A stretch of 64,000 nt of DNA, from the NCBI RefSeq assembly GCF_000949865.1, contig NZ_JWJH01000011.1, positions 62,001-126,000 on the forward strand. Reading direction: 5' to 3'. Shown one piece after another: positions 38,201-45,515 of this stretch (position 1 is the first letter of the stretch; every line of letters begins with the position of its first letter). A program made the translations under genes and the position numbers. Source of the DNA: Rhizobium nepotum 39/7. GTDB taxonomy: Bacteria > Pseudomonadota > Alphaproteobacteria > Rhizobiales > Rhizobiaceae. The notes beneath the pieces were generated by a model that had not been told where the DNA came from, ran no database searches, and saw only the letters and a program-made list of their open reading frames with translations.

Positions 38201-38947
38201 CGCCTGCGCTGCGGCCTCCATCTCGGCACGGCTTCCGGCAACAGCACGACCAAGACCGGAGGCGGCGGTCTCGACTTCTTTCGTGGACTGAAGGTAGCCG
38301 CCATAGGCAATTGCACCCGTGGCGACGACTGCGGCCAGACCGGCAATCCCAACCGTCAACGGAGTGATGGCACGGGCCGCGCCACCGGCAATAGTACGGA
38401 AATCCTTCAGAGCTTCATTGGCGCCACCCTGACCGGCATATAGCTGCGCAATCTGCGGGCCTTGCTGCGCGATGATCATCGGGATGGGCATGCCGCTAAA
38501 GAGACCCTGACCAACGTCGAATGCCTGATAGCCGAGAACCTGCCGACGGTTGCGGTCACGGCGGGCGTTATCGTTCGCTGGCGGTTGCTCTGGCGGCGCA
38601 GGCGGGACCGGTGGCGCGGGCGGCGGGGATTGTGGTTCCCTCAGCGGGTTGCGACGCGGTCTGCGCGCCGCCGGCGTTGGCGACGACGGGGAAACTGCAC
38701 CGGATGCCTCCAAGGCATCCTGTCGGGCCTTTGCTTCAGCTTGTGTCAGCGCGTTCGTTGCATCGGTGTTTTTGCGGGCAGCTTCCGTGTCGCGGTTCAT
38801 CGCGGCCGCTTCCCGGTCGAAGGCAGCGGCGGTTTTCGTGACCTCGTTTCCTAACGCGGCAACATCATTGCGAAGATCGTTCGTGGCGTTTTTCGCAGCG
38901 GCGGCCTGCGCCCGGAAGATCAGTTCGAATTCCATTTGCCTGTTCAT
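35207..38947 (-). CDS. Tail tape measure protein with a peptidase domain
   Basis: A 1246-residue tape measure protein that sets tail length and is ejected first. It has an N-terminal coiled coil, a Pro-rich linker (about 100-125), a hydrophobic stretch (ITPLTVGIAGLAAVVATGAIA) and long helical segments up to residue 800. Near residues 895-1020, ETANRLDINSFL, AQTAWCAGFVNSALKQIG and GGHVGFATG form a TIGR02594/CHAP-like cysteine peptidase with Cys and His, probably a peptidoglycan hydrolase for DNA entry. A Gly-rich C-terminus follows. Confidence 0.9.
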   Translation of the reverse strand: MNRQMEFELIFRAQAAAAKNATNDLRNDVAALGNEVTKTAAAFDREAAAMNRDTEAARKNTDATNALTQAEAKARQDALEASGAVSPSSPTPAARRPRRNPLREPQSPPPAPPVPPAPPEQPPANDNARRDRNRRQVLGYQAFDVGQGLFSGMPIPMIIAQQGPQIAQLYAGQGGANEALKDFRTIAGGAARAITPLTVGIAGLAAVVATGAIAYGGYLQSTKEVETAASGLGRAVAGSRAEMEAAAQAGAAAAGISVSSARSMEAQFLRTGRIGSENFESLISVSKDFGATMGITTAEAGAMLAEMFADPAKAADTLFQKYGLIDAATARRASNLAAQNRQSEAQAVLLKALPDQLANASEATTALGRAWEFVARNASNAFDNVGSFLDRRISGPTLDEQLAEAEAAQKRLSSGFGFRDLLNPFTTADLVSPARLEQLREEKRRQDAATEERNRKSEEIRRSTAAVSLYEASPANSRNREIQRLREEITTLRSADDIKTIDAGQNHAAIEAKTRALDALINRQQRSAELDRLDIQISNERNPLLRAELEARRTRLQLAEQEISTETLAAEVARARNRVIEETIAAASSQSSDMKSEIETRQRLNSLVASGAITASDANRMLQEEVTLRPLIAAAAAAEGAEKERLNKTVSDLKGGYAALAEEEKRASVMEYMRGQTDKLEQLRLEKALIGENEAVRGRAIAMLDAEQKIRSMGLSTSSREAGQIREVAQEQARLTREIEKQAEAWDTVRSAAEGAIDGGIDKLIDGDFGGALESVAKDITGMFSELAIKNPIKNALLGTDNATMSDVGGLGGLISGLFGNKSSDPAALVSGAMGQSVGSMSVSAATVMINGSVVGGLGGASSGLLGAANSNVAGSVTSTGTAVDLASSLVGSSETANRLDINSFLSKGGVNIDAAQTAWCAGFVNSALKQIGVDGSGSLTANSFMNWGSAVDPSKILRGDVLVQSRGLSASQSGGHVGFATGQSRMTGGQLQLEMLSGNTKNSVGTGWVNATDIQARRATEALGSLAGASGTATQGLGSLGAGFDQFGKNLSGLFPSAPSAGGGGGIGGFFSKLFGGLFGGGLNQSILKASPQTAAAIASGGGGLFDIGGWTGPGETKDIAGVVHADEFVFSKKAVQKIGVPRLDAMHKGLLRGYETGGYTSGSVYPSAVGANSNALSSGRNAPIINNYGSSEVQYEEQTDQHGNRQPVITIGRQMAAAIRQPGNPANRAIQGEFGVKRQAVRRW

Positions 38948-39387
38948 GCGCTTGCACCTTTCAGAACAGACAGCGCCTCAAGCTCCATGACCTGAAGATC
39001 AGCGAAGGCAGCGTTAGAGAATTCATAGCGGCGCATAACGACATCGACCGCCACGTAATCGAAGCCGAGCCACAGGAGCTTTGCGGCACCCGCAATCATC
39101 CGCCACTGCGTTTCGCAGGCCAGAAATGCGGTCACACTTTCCCAATTGGGCGCAAACACCTTGAATGCCTCGTCTTCTGCTGGGGTGATTTCGGAGGGGT
39201 CGATTTCCATGCCCATCCGCTCGAATTGTCCCGCCACGTCTTCATCAAGACTGGTCTCGGCGGCGGGATCGGCGCGGCCGAGCTGGGCATAAGCCCAAGC
39301 CCGCGCCGCCGCTTTCAGTTTCCCAATCGGGCTTCTTCGCCGTTCAGGCTTTCGGTATAGGCACGGTAGACGCCACTGCGGAACCAA
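38944..39387 (-). CDS. Tail chaperone frameshift extension (gpT-like, DUF1799)
   Basis: This frame has no ATG near its beginning; its first possible start is TTG at 39387. The conserved part begins LKAAARAWAY and continues for 124 residues (DUF1799 type, NWESVTAFLACETQWR). It is joined to the upstream chaperone frame by a GGGAAAC slippery heptamer at 39318-39324, giving a 248-residue fusion (38944-39689) like lambda gpGT. The gpG part would bind the tail tube and the T part would bind the tape measure. Confidence 0.8.
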   Translation of the reverse strand: MVPQWRLPCLYRKPERRRSPIGKLKAAARAWAYAQLGRADPAAETSLDEDVAGQFERMGMEIDPSEITPAEDEAFKVFAPNWESVTAFLACETQWRMIAGAAKLLWLGFDYVAVDVVMRRYEFSNAAFADLQVMELEALSVLKGASA

Positions 39388-39689
39388 CCGATCTCCAGCG
39401 CCTTGCCTATATTGTCGGGCGTGAAGGCAACCGCGCCGCCATCCGCATCAACAACGTCATCCCAGTTCTTGCAAACGGCCTTAAGCTGCTGGGCCTCATG
39501 CGCATCACGCTCACGCTGCGTCTTCAGGGTGACGTAGACTTCCTGTGCGGCAATCGCCTCTTCGCGGGGCTGCGGCTCAAACTGCACTTTCAGGGTGCGT
39601 TCAAGGATTTTGCCCGGTTCGTCGGGATGCGGGGCGCGGATGATGACAGGCCACCAGTAGCTGTATGTGTCTGCAAGAACGAATTTCAT
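39315..39689 (-). CDS. Tail assembly chaperone (gpG-like)
   Basis: A 124-residue protein lying between the tail tube and tape measure genes, as lambda gpG does. It starts MKFVLADTYSYWWPVIIRAP and stops at TGA directly after the slippery heptamer. Chaperones of this class coat the tape measure before tube polymerisation. Confidence 0.82.
   Translation of the reverse strand: MKFVLADTYSYWWPVIIRAPHPDEPGKILERTLKVQFEPQPREEAIAAQEVYVTLKTQRERDAHEAQQLKAVCKNWDDVVDADGGAVAFTPDNIGKALEIGWFRSGVYRAYTESLNGEEARLGN
39318..39324 (-). promoter_or_regulatory. Programmed -1 frameshift site
   Basis: The coding strand reads TTG GGA AAC TGA. GGGAAAC fits X_XXY_YYZ in register with the gpG frame, one base different from the lambda GGGAAAG site. 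A -1 slip reads GGG AAA CTG and enters the gpT frame with no stop. Confidence 0.82.
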
Positions 39690-39737
39690 AGCGGGTCTAC
39701 TCCTGAAGGTGTTCGGGGCTTGGAAGGGCAGTCGGCG

Positions 39738-40673
39738 TCAGCGGAAGGTGATTTTCAGTTCATCCAGACCGTTGACCGTGCAGAGATCGAGTGGCAGCGA
39801 ATAGTTCAAGATGCCGTCCGTCTGGCCCTGTGTCGGCTCACCCACCTCGACGGCCGGAGCGGTGATCTCGACAATGTTTCCGGCGACGGTTCCGTGGGTG
39901 ATGGAAAGCGCGCCGCTTTCCCGCGTCAGCGCCTTGTTGAACCAGTCAACTGTCGCAAGGGAGCGCGCTTCGACAACCGCCGTGCCGGTGGAGGAACGGT
40001 CGGAAATAATGACCTTTTCATCACCGATCAGGAAACGCGGCGTCAGCGTGTTACCGACATCGAGGGACAGGCTTTCAGCAACGGACGGCCAGCCATGCAG
40101 CGACATCTGGGTGTTTGCCTTGCTGACGTGGACCGGCTTTGCCCAGCCTGCTTTGCTGATCGCTGGCATGGCGGCGATATCGGTGATCGTGCCGAGCATG
40201 CCGACAATGGTGGTGCGCCATTTCGGGTAGTTTTTCGGCTGGTAGTTCGGTGCGAAATTCACCTTCGCGCCAACGAAGATGTGCTGCACCTTGTCGGAGA
40301 TGAAGTAGATCGTGACCGTCTCCGAATTCTCTTCGATGATGGTGTAATCGACCTTCACACCGGCGGTGATGGTCTCGGCAAAATTGGTGGCGCGAAGGAG
40401 AGAGCCGTATTTCGGTGGCGTCCCGGCAACGCCCGAGCCAGCGAGTTCAAGATCACCTTCGAGGCGGCCATAAATACCGGCGAGGATGACGCCCTGATTG
40501 CCGAGATAGGGAAGCAGCAAATCGCGGGAAACCCGCTCACCTGTCAGCGGTGTAAACGTCACGTTCGACATGATGATTGCATCGGCTGCTACCGGCTCGG
40601 CGTCTTCGCCCTGCGCGGTTTCGATTTTCGACAGAATGCCGAGCTTGCGGAAAAAACGTACATCGTCAGACAT
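39738..40673 (-). CDS. Major tail tube protein (gpV-like)
   Basis: A 311-residue beta-rich protein in the tail tube position, directly upstream of the G/GT chaperones. The start at 40673 is MSDDVRFFRKLGIL; a longer reading overlaps the small upstream gene. The segment DPAIDDVGNTLTPRF-like turns are typical of tail tube subunits, but the assignment rests mainly on order and size. Confidence 0.72.
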   Translation of the reverse strand: MSDDVRFFRKLGILSKIETAQGEDAEPVAADAIIMSNVTFTPLTGERVSRDLLLPYLGNQGVILAGIYGRLEGDLELAGSGVAGTPPKYGSLLRATNFAETITAGVKVDYTIIEENSETVTIYFISDKVQHIFVGAKVNFAPNYQPKNYPKWRTTIVGMLGTITDIAAMPAISKAGWAKPVHVSKANTQMSLHGWPSVAESLSLDVGNTLTPRFLIGDEKVIISDRSSTGTAVVEARSLATVDWFNKALTRESGALSITHGTVAGNIVEITAPAVEVGEPTQGQTDGILNYSLPLDLCTVNGLDELKITFR

Positions 40674-40830
40674 TGCGGCCTCGTTTTTGGGGAGCGGCCT
40701 TTTCGACCGTTTTCGGGGTTTCGGTTTCGGAAGCGGCGGCGGGAGCCTCTGCGGCCGCACCTGTTACTTTCGTAAGCTCGCCGGTCTCGGGGTCGCGGAC
40801 ATACTGCCCGCCGCTGGTCGGCTGGTTCAT
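40666..40830 (-). CDS. Small basic Ala-rich protein
   Basis: A 54-residue protein, MNQPTSGGQYVRDPETG then an Ala/Glu/Lys-rich tail ending PQKRGRNV. Its ATG overlaps the stop of the terminator gene (ATGA at 40827-40830), and its end overlaps the tail tube start by 8 bp, so it appears to be translated. Role unknown. Confidence 0.5.
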   Translation of the reverse strand: MNQPTSGGQYVRDPETGELTKVTGAAAEAPAAASETETPKTVEKAAPQKRGRNV

Positions 40831-41255
40831 GGAGTGTCCTTGTCTGTGAGGTATCGGGATGTTTCCCAGATGCCGACGAAGATCGTCACGCCGTTGGGCA
40901 TGGGGGTGGGTTCAGTCCCGACCAGCGAGCAAGGGTCGCTTGCATCGGTCGGTTCCCAGCCGGTCAGGGCATCTTCAATCTCGCCCTTGAACCGGTCGAA
41001 TTCTTCAGCGCGCATCCTGCCGGTATTGTCGCTGTGATAGCGCAGGATGGTTGCGACGAGGAAGCGCACCTGCACGAGCTGGCGGTGGCCGGTTGCCAGT
41101 CGGTTCGGGCTGGCCTTCTCAGGCTGCGGAACAACGAATGTCGTGGTGCTGGCACGCTGGACGCCTTTGGCGACAACGTCTAGGTCTTCGGCAAATTCCA
41201 CGCTTGCAAGCGAAGGAGCCGTGGCCTTCAGGCGCTCGATAATGCTTACAAACAT
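40827..41255 (-). CDS. Tail terminator-like protein (Mu gp37 position)
   Basis: A 142-residue protein between the DUF1320 protein and the tail tube. MFVSIIERLKATAPSLASVEFAEDL and the later GVTIFVGIWETSRYL resemble Mu gp37-like tail terminators that cap the tube. Assignment by order and partial similarity. Confidence 0.65.
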   Translation of the reverse strand: MFVSIIERLKATAPSLASVEFAEDLDVVAKGVQRASTTTFVVPQPEKASPNRLATGHRQLVQVRFLVATILRYHSDNTGRMRAEEFDRFKGEIEDALTGWEPTDASDPCSLVGTEPTPMPNGVTIFVGIWETSRYLTDKDTP

Positions 41256-41683
41256 TTCCAGCCCCTCAAACCGCGTGCGTCGAAAACTTCATCCGGCGCG
41301 GAAAACATGACGGTGCCAGCGCTGGATGCAGGTGTTTCAGCACCGCTGACGGGAAGGGAAATCAAACCTTTTGCGACACGCTCAAGCGAGGCAAGCGCCT
41401 TTTCGTAGTCCTTCAGCACGTAGTCAGGCGGCCCCTGATAATGCAGGCGGTGGCGCGCAATATCGATTGCCCATGTGCGGACGAGATCGGGAACGGGTGA
41501 AAGAGGAAGGGCGTATTTCGTGCCGACATAGCCGTTCACCAGATTGTCGGCATGTTCTAACGCCTCAGTAATCACAACGGGATCGATTTCGCCGTCACGG
41601 TCGCGGTCGGCAATCTGCCGGATTTCATCCTCACCGGCGCGGGCAATCAGATCGTCAAGCGTGGCATAGGTCACGGGCGGCAC
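41246..41683 (-). CDS. DUF1320 protein (Mu gp36-like head-tail connector)
   Basis: A 145-residue protein beginning YATLDDLIARAGEDEIRQIADRDRDG, the hallmark of DUF1320 (Mu gp36) proteins that act in head-tail joining. It contains the family segment ADNLVNGYVGTKYALPLSPVPDLVR and overlaps the next gene by 10 bp. Confidence 0.85.
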   Translation of the reverse strand: MPPVTYATLDDLIARAGEDEIRQIADRDRDGEIDPVVITEALEHADNLVNGYVGTKYALPLSPVPDLVRTWAIDIARHRLHYQGPPDYVLKDYEKALASLERVAKGLISLPVSGAETPASSAGTVMFSAPDEVFDARGLRGWKCL

Positions 41684-41776
41684 CAGAGCGTTAGAAAAAT
41701 GGGGTGGAAACGAGCGGGGCGGATGTGGTGGCCACCCCGCTCGAAAGGTCCGGCTTGCTAGGCTTCGGAACGGACC

Positions 41777-42310
41777 TTATTTCTTGGCGGCGGCGGGTTT
41801 CGGCGTGGTCGCCGCCTTCTCGGTAAGCTTCGCCAGTTCGGCCTGCGCCGTGGTCAGCTTGCCGTCCGCGTCGGTTCTGGCCTGCTTCTCGGCCGCCAGC
41901 TCGGTTTCGAAACCCGCAACCTTCTGGCGTTCGGCCGTCAGCTCTTTTCTGCTGTCATAGAGATCAGAAAGCGCCTTTTCCCACGCGGACTTGTGTTCTT
42001 CCGTCTCTTTCGTCAGGTCGAAGAGCTTATTTTCGAGCGTGGCAACTTCGAGCAGGTTTTCTGCCTTCATCACCTCGATCCGACCTGCGGCGGCATCTTC
42101 GACAGCCTGCTGGAAATCGCTTTCCAATGCCGTGTCCGACATGTCGAGCGCCCGCGAAAGCTGCTCGGCAAGCGCCGGATCGAGAACGCCGGAGGCGGCG
42201 AGCTGAAGTGCCAGCGTCGAAGAGACGCTGACGGTTTTCCCTGCCGGTTCACGAATACCGTTGACCTTGGCAGGGCCGGTCAGGGTAACGTCGATTTTCG
42301 TATCGTTCAT
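41777..42310 (-). CDS. Coiled-coil head protein (Mu gp35 position)
   Basis: A 177-residue protein between the major capsid and DUF1320 genes. The N-terminal 60 residues resemble Mu gp35-like (FluMu HI1506-type) proteins; residues 80-160 form a heptad-rich coiled coil (ENLLEVATLENKLFDLTKE), and the Lys/Ala tail ends PKPAAAKK. Function unknown, likely virion assembly. Confidence 0.6.
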   Translation of the reverse strand: MNDTKIDVTLTGPAKVNGIREPAGKTVSVSSTLALQLAASGVLDPALAEQLSRALDMSDTALESDFQQAVEDAAAGRIEVMKAENLLEVATLENKLFDLTKETEEHKSAWEKALSDLYDSRKELTAERQKVAGFETELAAEKQARTDADGKLTTAQAELAKLTEKAATTPKPAAAKK

Positions 42311-42322
42311 CGGATCACCCTT

Positions 42323-43273
42323 TTATGCCGGCGGTGCGCCAGCGTCCTTGAAGAGGAAGCCGCCTTCAGCCCCGACGAGGATCGGGCGGCGCTCGACCTT
42401 GACCGGGTAAATCCACGAGTCGGTGGTGTTCTCGAAGTACGGCTGGTTCACCTGCGGATAACCACGAAGCTCGTAGGTGTAGGCGTAGGACGGCACTTGG
42501 AAATTGTCGCCCGCCTCCGGCACGTAGGCCAGAATGGCGTCATCGCCCCAGACATCGTTCGCCAGCGCGTTGTCGTCGGAGGTTTCCGGCAGATAGATCG
42601 CCGCACCGACAACGACTTTCTTGACCTCGAAGTAGGCAGCCAGCATGTCGAGGCTGATGCTGTCTTTCGACGTATATTTGAACTGCTCTTTGATCTTCGG
42701 ATGGTTGGAAAGAGCATTCTTTGCGGTGGGGCCGAGAACGAGCGTATTGGGATAGCGCCCGATAGACTGGCGGATGACTTCCTTGGCTGCGTCGAAATCC
42801 GCCTTGGGATTGCTGTCGTCGCTTTTCCAGCGATCCGTTCCCGTCAGCGCGAGCTTATGGTTGTTGTCATAGTTCGCCGTGTTGCGGGCCAGACCTGATG
42901 CCTCAATCTCAAGGTTGAGATCGACGGCATCCAGCGACATGTTGATGGCACCCGCAGCCAGATCGATACCCGGAACGCTTTCGGCTTCTTCCTGATGTTC
43001 GACCGGCACGACGCCTTCAAGCGCGTCCTGGGCGAGTGAAACAGGGTCGGACGCGTAGCCGTACTGGATGCGCTTTTTGTTGGCGCCGGGAGCGCGGCGG
43101 GTATTGAGAGCGCGGAAGGCTTCCTTGCCGAACTTGATGACGCGCATCGAACGGTTCGGGATCGTAACGCGGGGAAACAGCTCCTGTGAAATGAAGGTGC
43201 TGTTGCGGTAGCCGCGAGCATGGGTGGAAAGGATCGGATCGACGACAGCCGCCGTTTTATTGTTCAAGCTCAT
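42323..43273 (-). CDS. Major capsid protein
   Basis: A 316-residue capsid subunit of the Mu-like HK97-fold type. It follows the protease and decoration genes. N-terminal ILSTHARGYRNSTFISQELFP is typical, as are the central TLVLGPTAKNALSNHPKIKEQFKYTS segment and the C-terminal PYFENTTDSWIYPVKVERRPILVG. Confidence 0.88.
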   Translation of the reverse strand: MSLNNKTAAVVDPILSTHARGYRNSTFISQELFPRVTIPNRSMRVIKFGKEAFRALNTRRAPGANKKRIQYGYASDPVSLAQDALEGVVPVEHQEEAESVPGIDLAAGAINMSLDAVDLNLEIEASGLARNTANYDNNHKLALTGTDRWKSDDSNPKADFDAAKEVIRQSIGRYPNTLVLGPTAKNALSNHPKIKEQFKYTSKDSISLDMLAAYFEVKKVVVGAAIYLPETSDDNALANDVWGDDAILAYVPEAGDNFQVPSYAYTYELRGYPQVNQPYFENTTDSWIYPVKVERRPILVGAEGGFLFKDAGAPPA

Positions 43274-43285
43274 GAAAAGCGGTCC

Positions 43286-43624
43286 TTATCGAACGAGGAT
43301 GGAAACGAATTCGTTGTCGGCGGCGGCCGTGAGTGCCTCCGAAAAGACGTTGACGGCGTCGGGCGGAGCCACCTTCACACCACCGGCCGCAGCGGAAATC
43401 AGCTTCGCGCCCTTCGTGATGACACCACGGGCACGAACGCGGGCGACACCGATGGCGAGAACGGACACGTCCATGCCGATCTCAGTCGCCGGGTTTTTGG
43501 CAACGCCCTTCACCGGCTGATCGTCGGTCGTGATCTTGGCGTCGTTGAAGTCCACCAGATCGAACGCGTCGAAAGTGGTGGTCGCTGTTGCCGTCAGCGA
43601 CAGAACGTCTTGGAAAAACTGCAT
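43286..43624 (-). CDS. Capsid decoration (cement) protein
   Basis: A 112-residue DUF2190-like beta-rich protein between the protease and major capsid genes, the usual place for a head decoration protein. It contains VKGVAKNPATEIGMDVSV and GVITKGAKLISAAAGGVKV repeats of short strands. Confidence 0.75.
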   Translation of the reverse strand: MQFFQDVLSLTATATTTFDAFDLVDFNDAKITTDDQPVKGVAKNPATEIGMDVSVLAIGVARVRARGVITKGAKLISAAAGGVKVAPPDAVNVFSEALTAAADNEFVSILVR

Positions 43625-43642
43625 GTGCGGAAACCCTTCAGG

Positions 43643-44758
43643 TCAGGAAACAGCCTTCACGGCATCGAGATACGCCGTGCCGGGGTGAGATTTCTGGTAG
43701 GCTTTCGCCTTGTTGTGGGTGTCGAGCTGGTCACGGTCCACGGCCTGACCATCCGCCGCGAACGACGCGTCACCTTCACTGCCGAGAGCGGGCAGATCGT
43801 CAGCGCCGAACGAAACGACCTTCGGCTGAGCGGTCAGAACATCACGGATCGCCTGAAGGACCGGAACGTCCGTTTCGCCTTCAGAGAAGGAAACGGGAGT
43901 GTCAGCGCCGGACAGCGCGTTGAGGATTGAAACGACCTTGTCTTTCGATACCGGCAACAGCTTGCCGCCTGTCACCAGCGTTTCCGCAAAGGCAACGTTG
44001 TCGGCGTTGGCGATTTCCCGTTCGCGCTTCTTCAGATTTTCGGCACGGGTATTGAGTTCAGCTTCGCGAGCCGCGAAAGCCGGATCGGAATGTGTCACGG
44101 GCGGTTCCTTGGGTTTGGGTGTGGTCGGGATGGAAAAGGATGGCTGGCGAACCGGCTTCTCGATCTCCATCGCCTGAAGCCATTCGATGCTGTAGGAAGG
44201 CAAAGCCTTATCGGCGGCCTCCATTCCGAATTTCTCGATGAAGAAATCACGCAGGCTGCGCAGCAAAGATGCAGTTTCCTCGAAACCGCGTTCGCCAAAA
44301 TCAGCCGTCACCTCGACCGTGTCGCTGGCGTCGGAGAACTGGACGTTCTTCAACCCGGACACGGAAGGGGCAGCACCGCCAAGAAAACCGACGTGCTTTG
44401 GATACCATGTGCCCGGAACCGGGTTCGCTGCACCGTCAGGGCGGTGGAACGACAACGACACCTTTTTGTAGGTGCCGTTTTTGACAGCGTGGGCAAAGGC
44501 CGGGGCGATCTCACCGACATTCGCATAAAGGCGGTCGGCAGTGGCGTCATACTCGAAACTCTGCGCCCAGCCGAATGCGGGGGCGTCTGTCTTCGGATGA
44601 CCGACGACGACCGGCGCAGGGGCCGTGGCGTAATCGTAAGCGTCAGCCATTGCCTTCAGATCGGCTGCGGAAAAGGAAAGCTGCTGGCCATTCATCGGAA
44701 TGAATGTGCCGCTGCGAAAAACCTCGATACGGGCGGTAATGGGCTTGGCGTCTGCCAT
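43643..44758 (-). CDS. Head maturation protease/scaffold (Mu gpI-like)
   Basis: A 371-residue Mu I-type protein. The N-terminal protease part has VVVGHPKTDAPAFGW and KKVSLSFHRPDG, characteristic of the Mu protease. The C-terminal half (helical, EAELNTRAENLKKREREIANADN) is the scaffold. In Mu, a shorter scaffold Z is made from an internal start of the same frame, and that may occur here. Confidence 0.85.
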   Translation of the reverse strand: MADAKPITARIEVFRSGTFIPMNGQQLSFSAADLKAMADAYDYATAPAPVVVGHPKTDAPAFGWAQSFEYDATADRLYANVGEIAPAFAHAVKNGTYKKVSLSFHRPDGAANPVPGTWYPKHVGFLGGAAPSVSGLKNVQFSDASDTVEVTADFGERGFEETASLLRSLRDFFIEKFGMEAADKALPSYSIEWLQAMEIEKPVRQPSFSIPTTPKPKEPPVTHSDPAFAAREAELNTRAENLKKREREIANADNVAFAETLVTGGKLLPVSKDKVVSILNALSGADTPVSFSEGETDVPVLQAIRDVLTAQPKVVSFGADDLPALGSEGDASFAADGQAVDRDQLDTHNKAKAYQKSHPGTAYLDAVKAVS

Positions 44759-45038
44759 GTGAACCTTCCAGTGCGATAACTGAAAGGCACAATGCGCTGT
44801 TGGGCGCGATGATTAGAAAGGCAGTTAGTTCCGTCCCGACGACAGGGAGCGGCAAAATCCAAAATGCGCTATCTTGCGCCACCATTCAAGGTGGATACAC
44901 ATCCGTAAGGCGACACATGGACCGGGATGCGGTCATATTCGATTTCTAACGCGCCTCTAACGCTAGGCAAAGTCAAAATCGGTATATCCGCCGCCCAATG
45001 GTCCGCGAAACGCCTCAGCGGGCGTTTTTGTCAGACCC
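44759..45038. other. Gene-free interval in the head region, with terminator
   Basis: A 280-bp gap between the gpG and protease genes. At 45009-45029 AACGCC/GGCGTT forms a stem with T runs on both strands, a bidirectional terminator. At 44943-44962 two CGTTAGA motifs lie 12 bp apart on the minus strand. A late-operon promoter could be here, but no clear consensus is visible. Confidence 0.5.
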
Positions 45039-45503
45039 TCATTCCGACGACAACCACTCTTCTGCCATCCGTCCGATTTCGCGCTCGTCATCGTTTGAGA
45101 CGCCAACTTGCGGCCGAGCCGGGACGGTCACTTTATGATTGCGTCCGGCCTGCCCGCCGAAATGCAAGAGTGCAGCCTGTATCTTGGACGTGCCGATCCG
45201 CACGTCTTCGTCACTTGCGACGTAATTGTACGAACCCCGCAACGCGCCGGTGACGCGCAGGATCGTCAAAGGGCTGTTTCCGTATTTGCGCTGGCGCAGC
45301 TCGCGCGTCACTTGCGATAGGGCGCGCCATCGCTGCCCATCCGGGCCGCGCTCATTGTCGAAGTTGTCACCGACAGAATTCAGCAGCAGTTCGCCCACGT
45401 TTTTGTAGAAGCCACGCGGGTTGTCCATGCGTTCGACAAGCTCAACTAGCCGCAGCCGCGCCGCCTCGTCATCCAACGTTACCTGAAAACTGACACCGCT
45501 CAT
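45039..45503 (-). CDS. Virion morphogenesis protein (Mu gpG)
   Basis: A 154-residue Mu gpG-family protein (phage virion morphogenesis, tail completion). GVSFQVTLDDEAARLRLVELVERM and DNFDNERGPDGQRWRALS are family markers, as are the C-terminal basic stretch and the ILRVTGALRGSYNY segment. Confidence 0.88.
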   Translation of the reverse strand: MSGVSFQVTLDDEAARLRLVELVERMDNPRGFYKNVGELLLNSVGDNFDNERGPDGQRWRALSQVTRELRQRKYGNSPLTILRVTGALRGSYNYVASDEDVRIGTSKIQAALLHFGGQAGRNHKVTVPARPQVGVSNDDEREIGRMAEEWLSSE

Positions 45504-45515
45504 CTGCCGCCCCGC

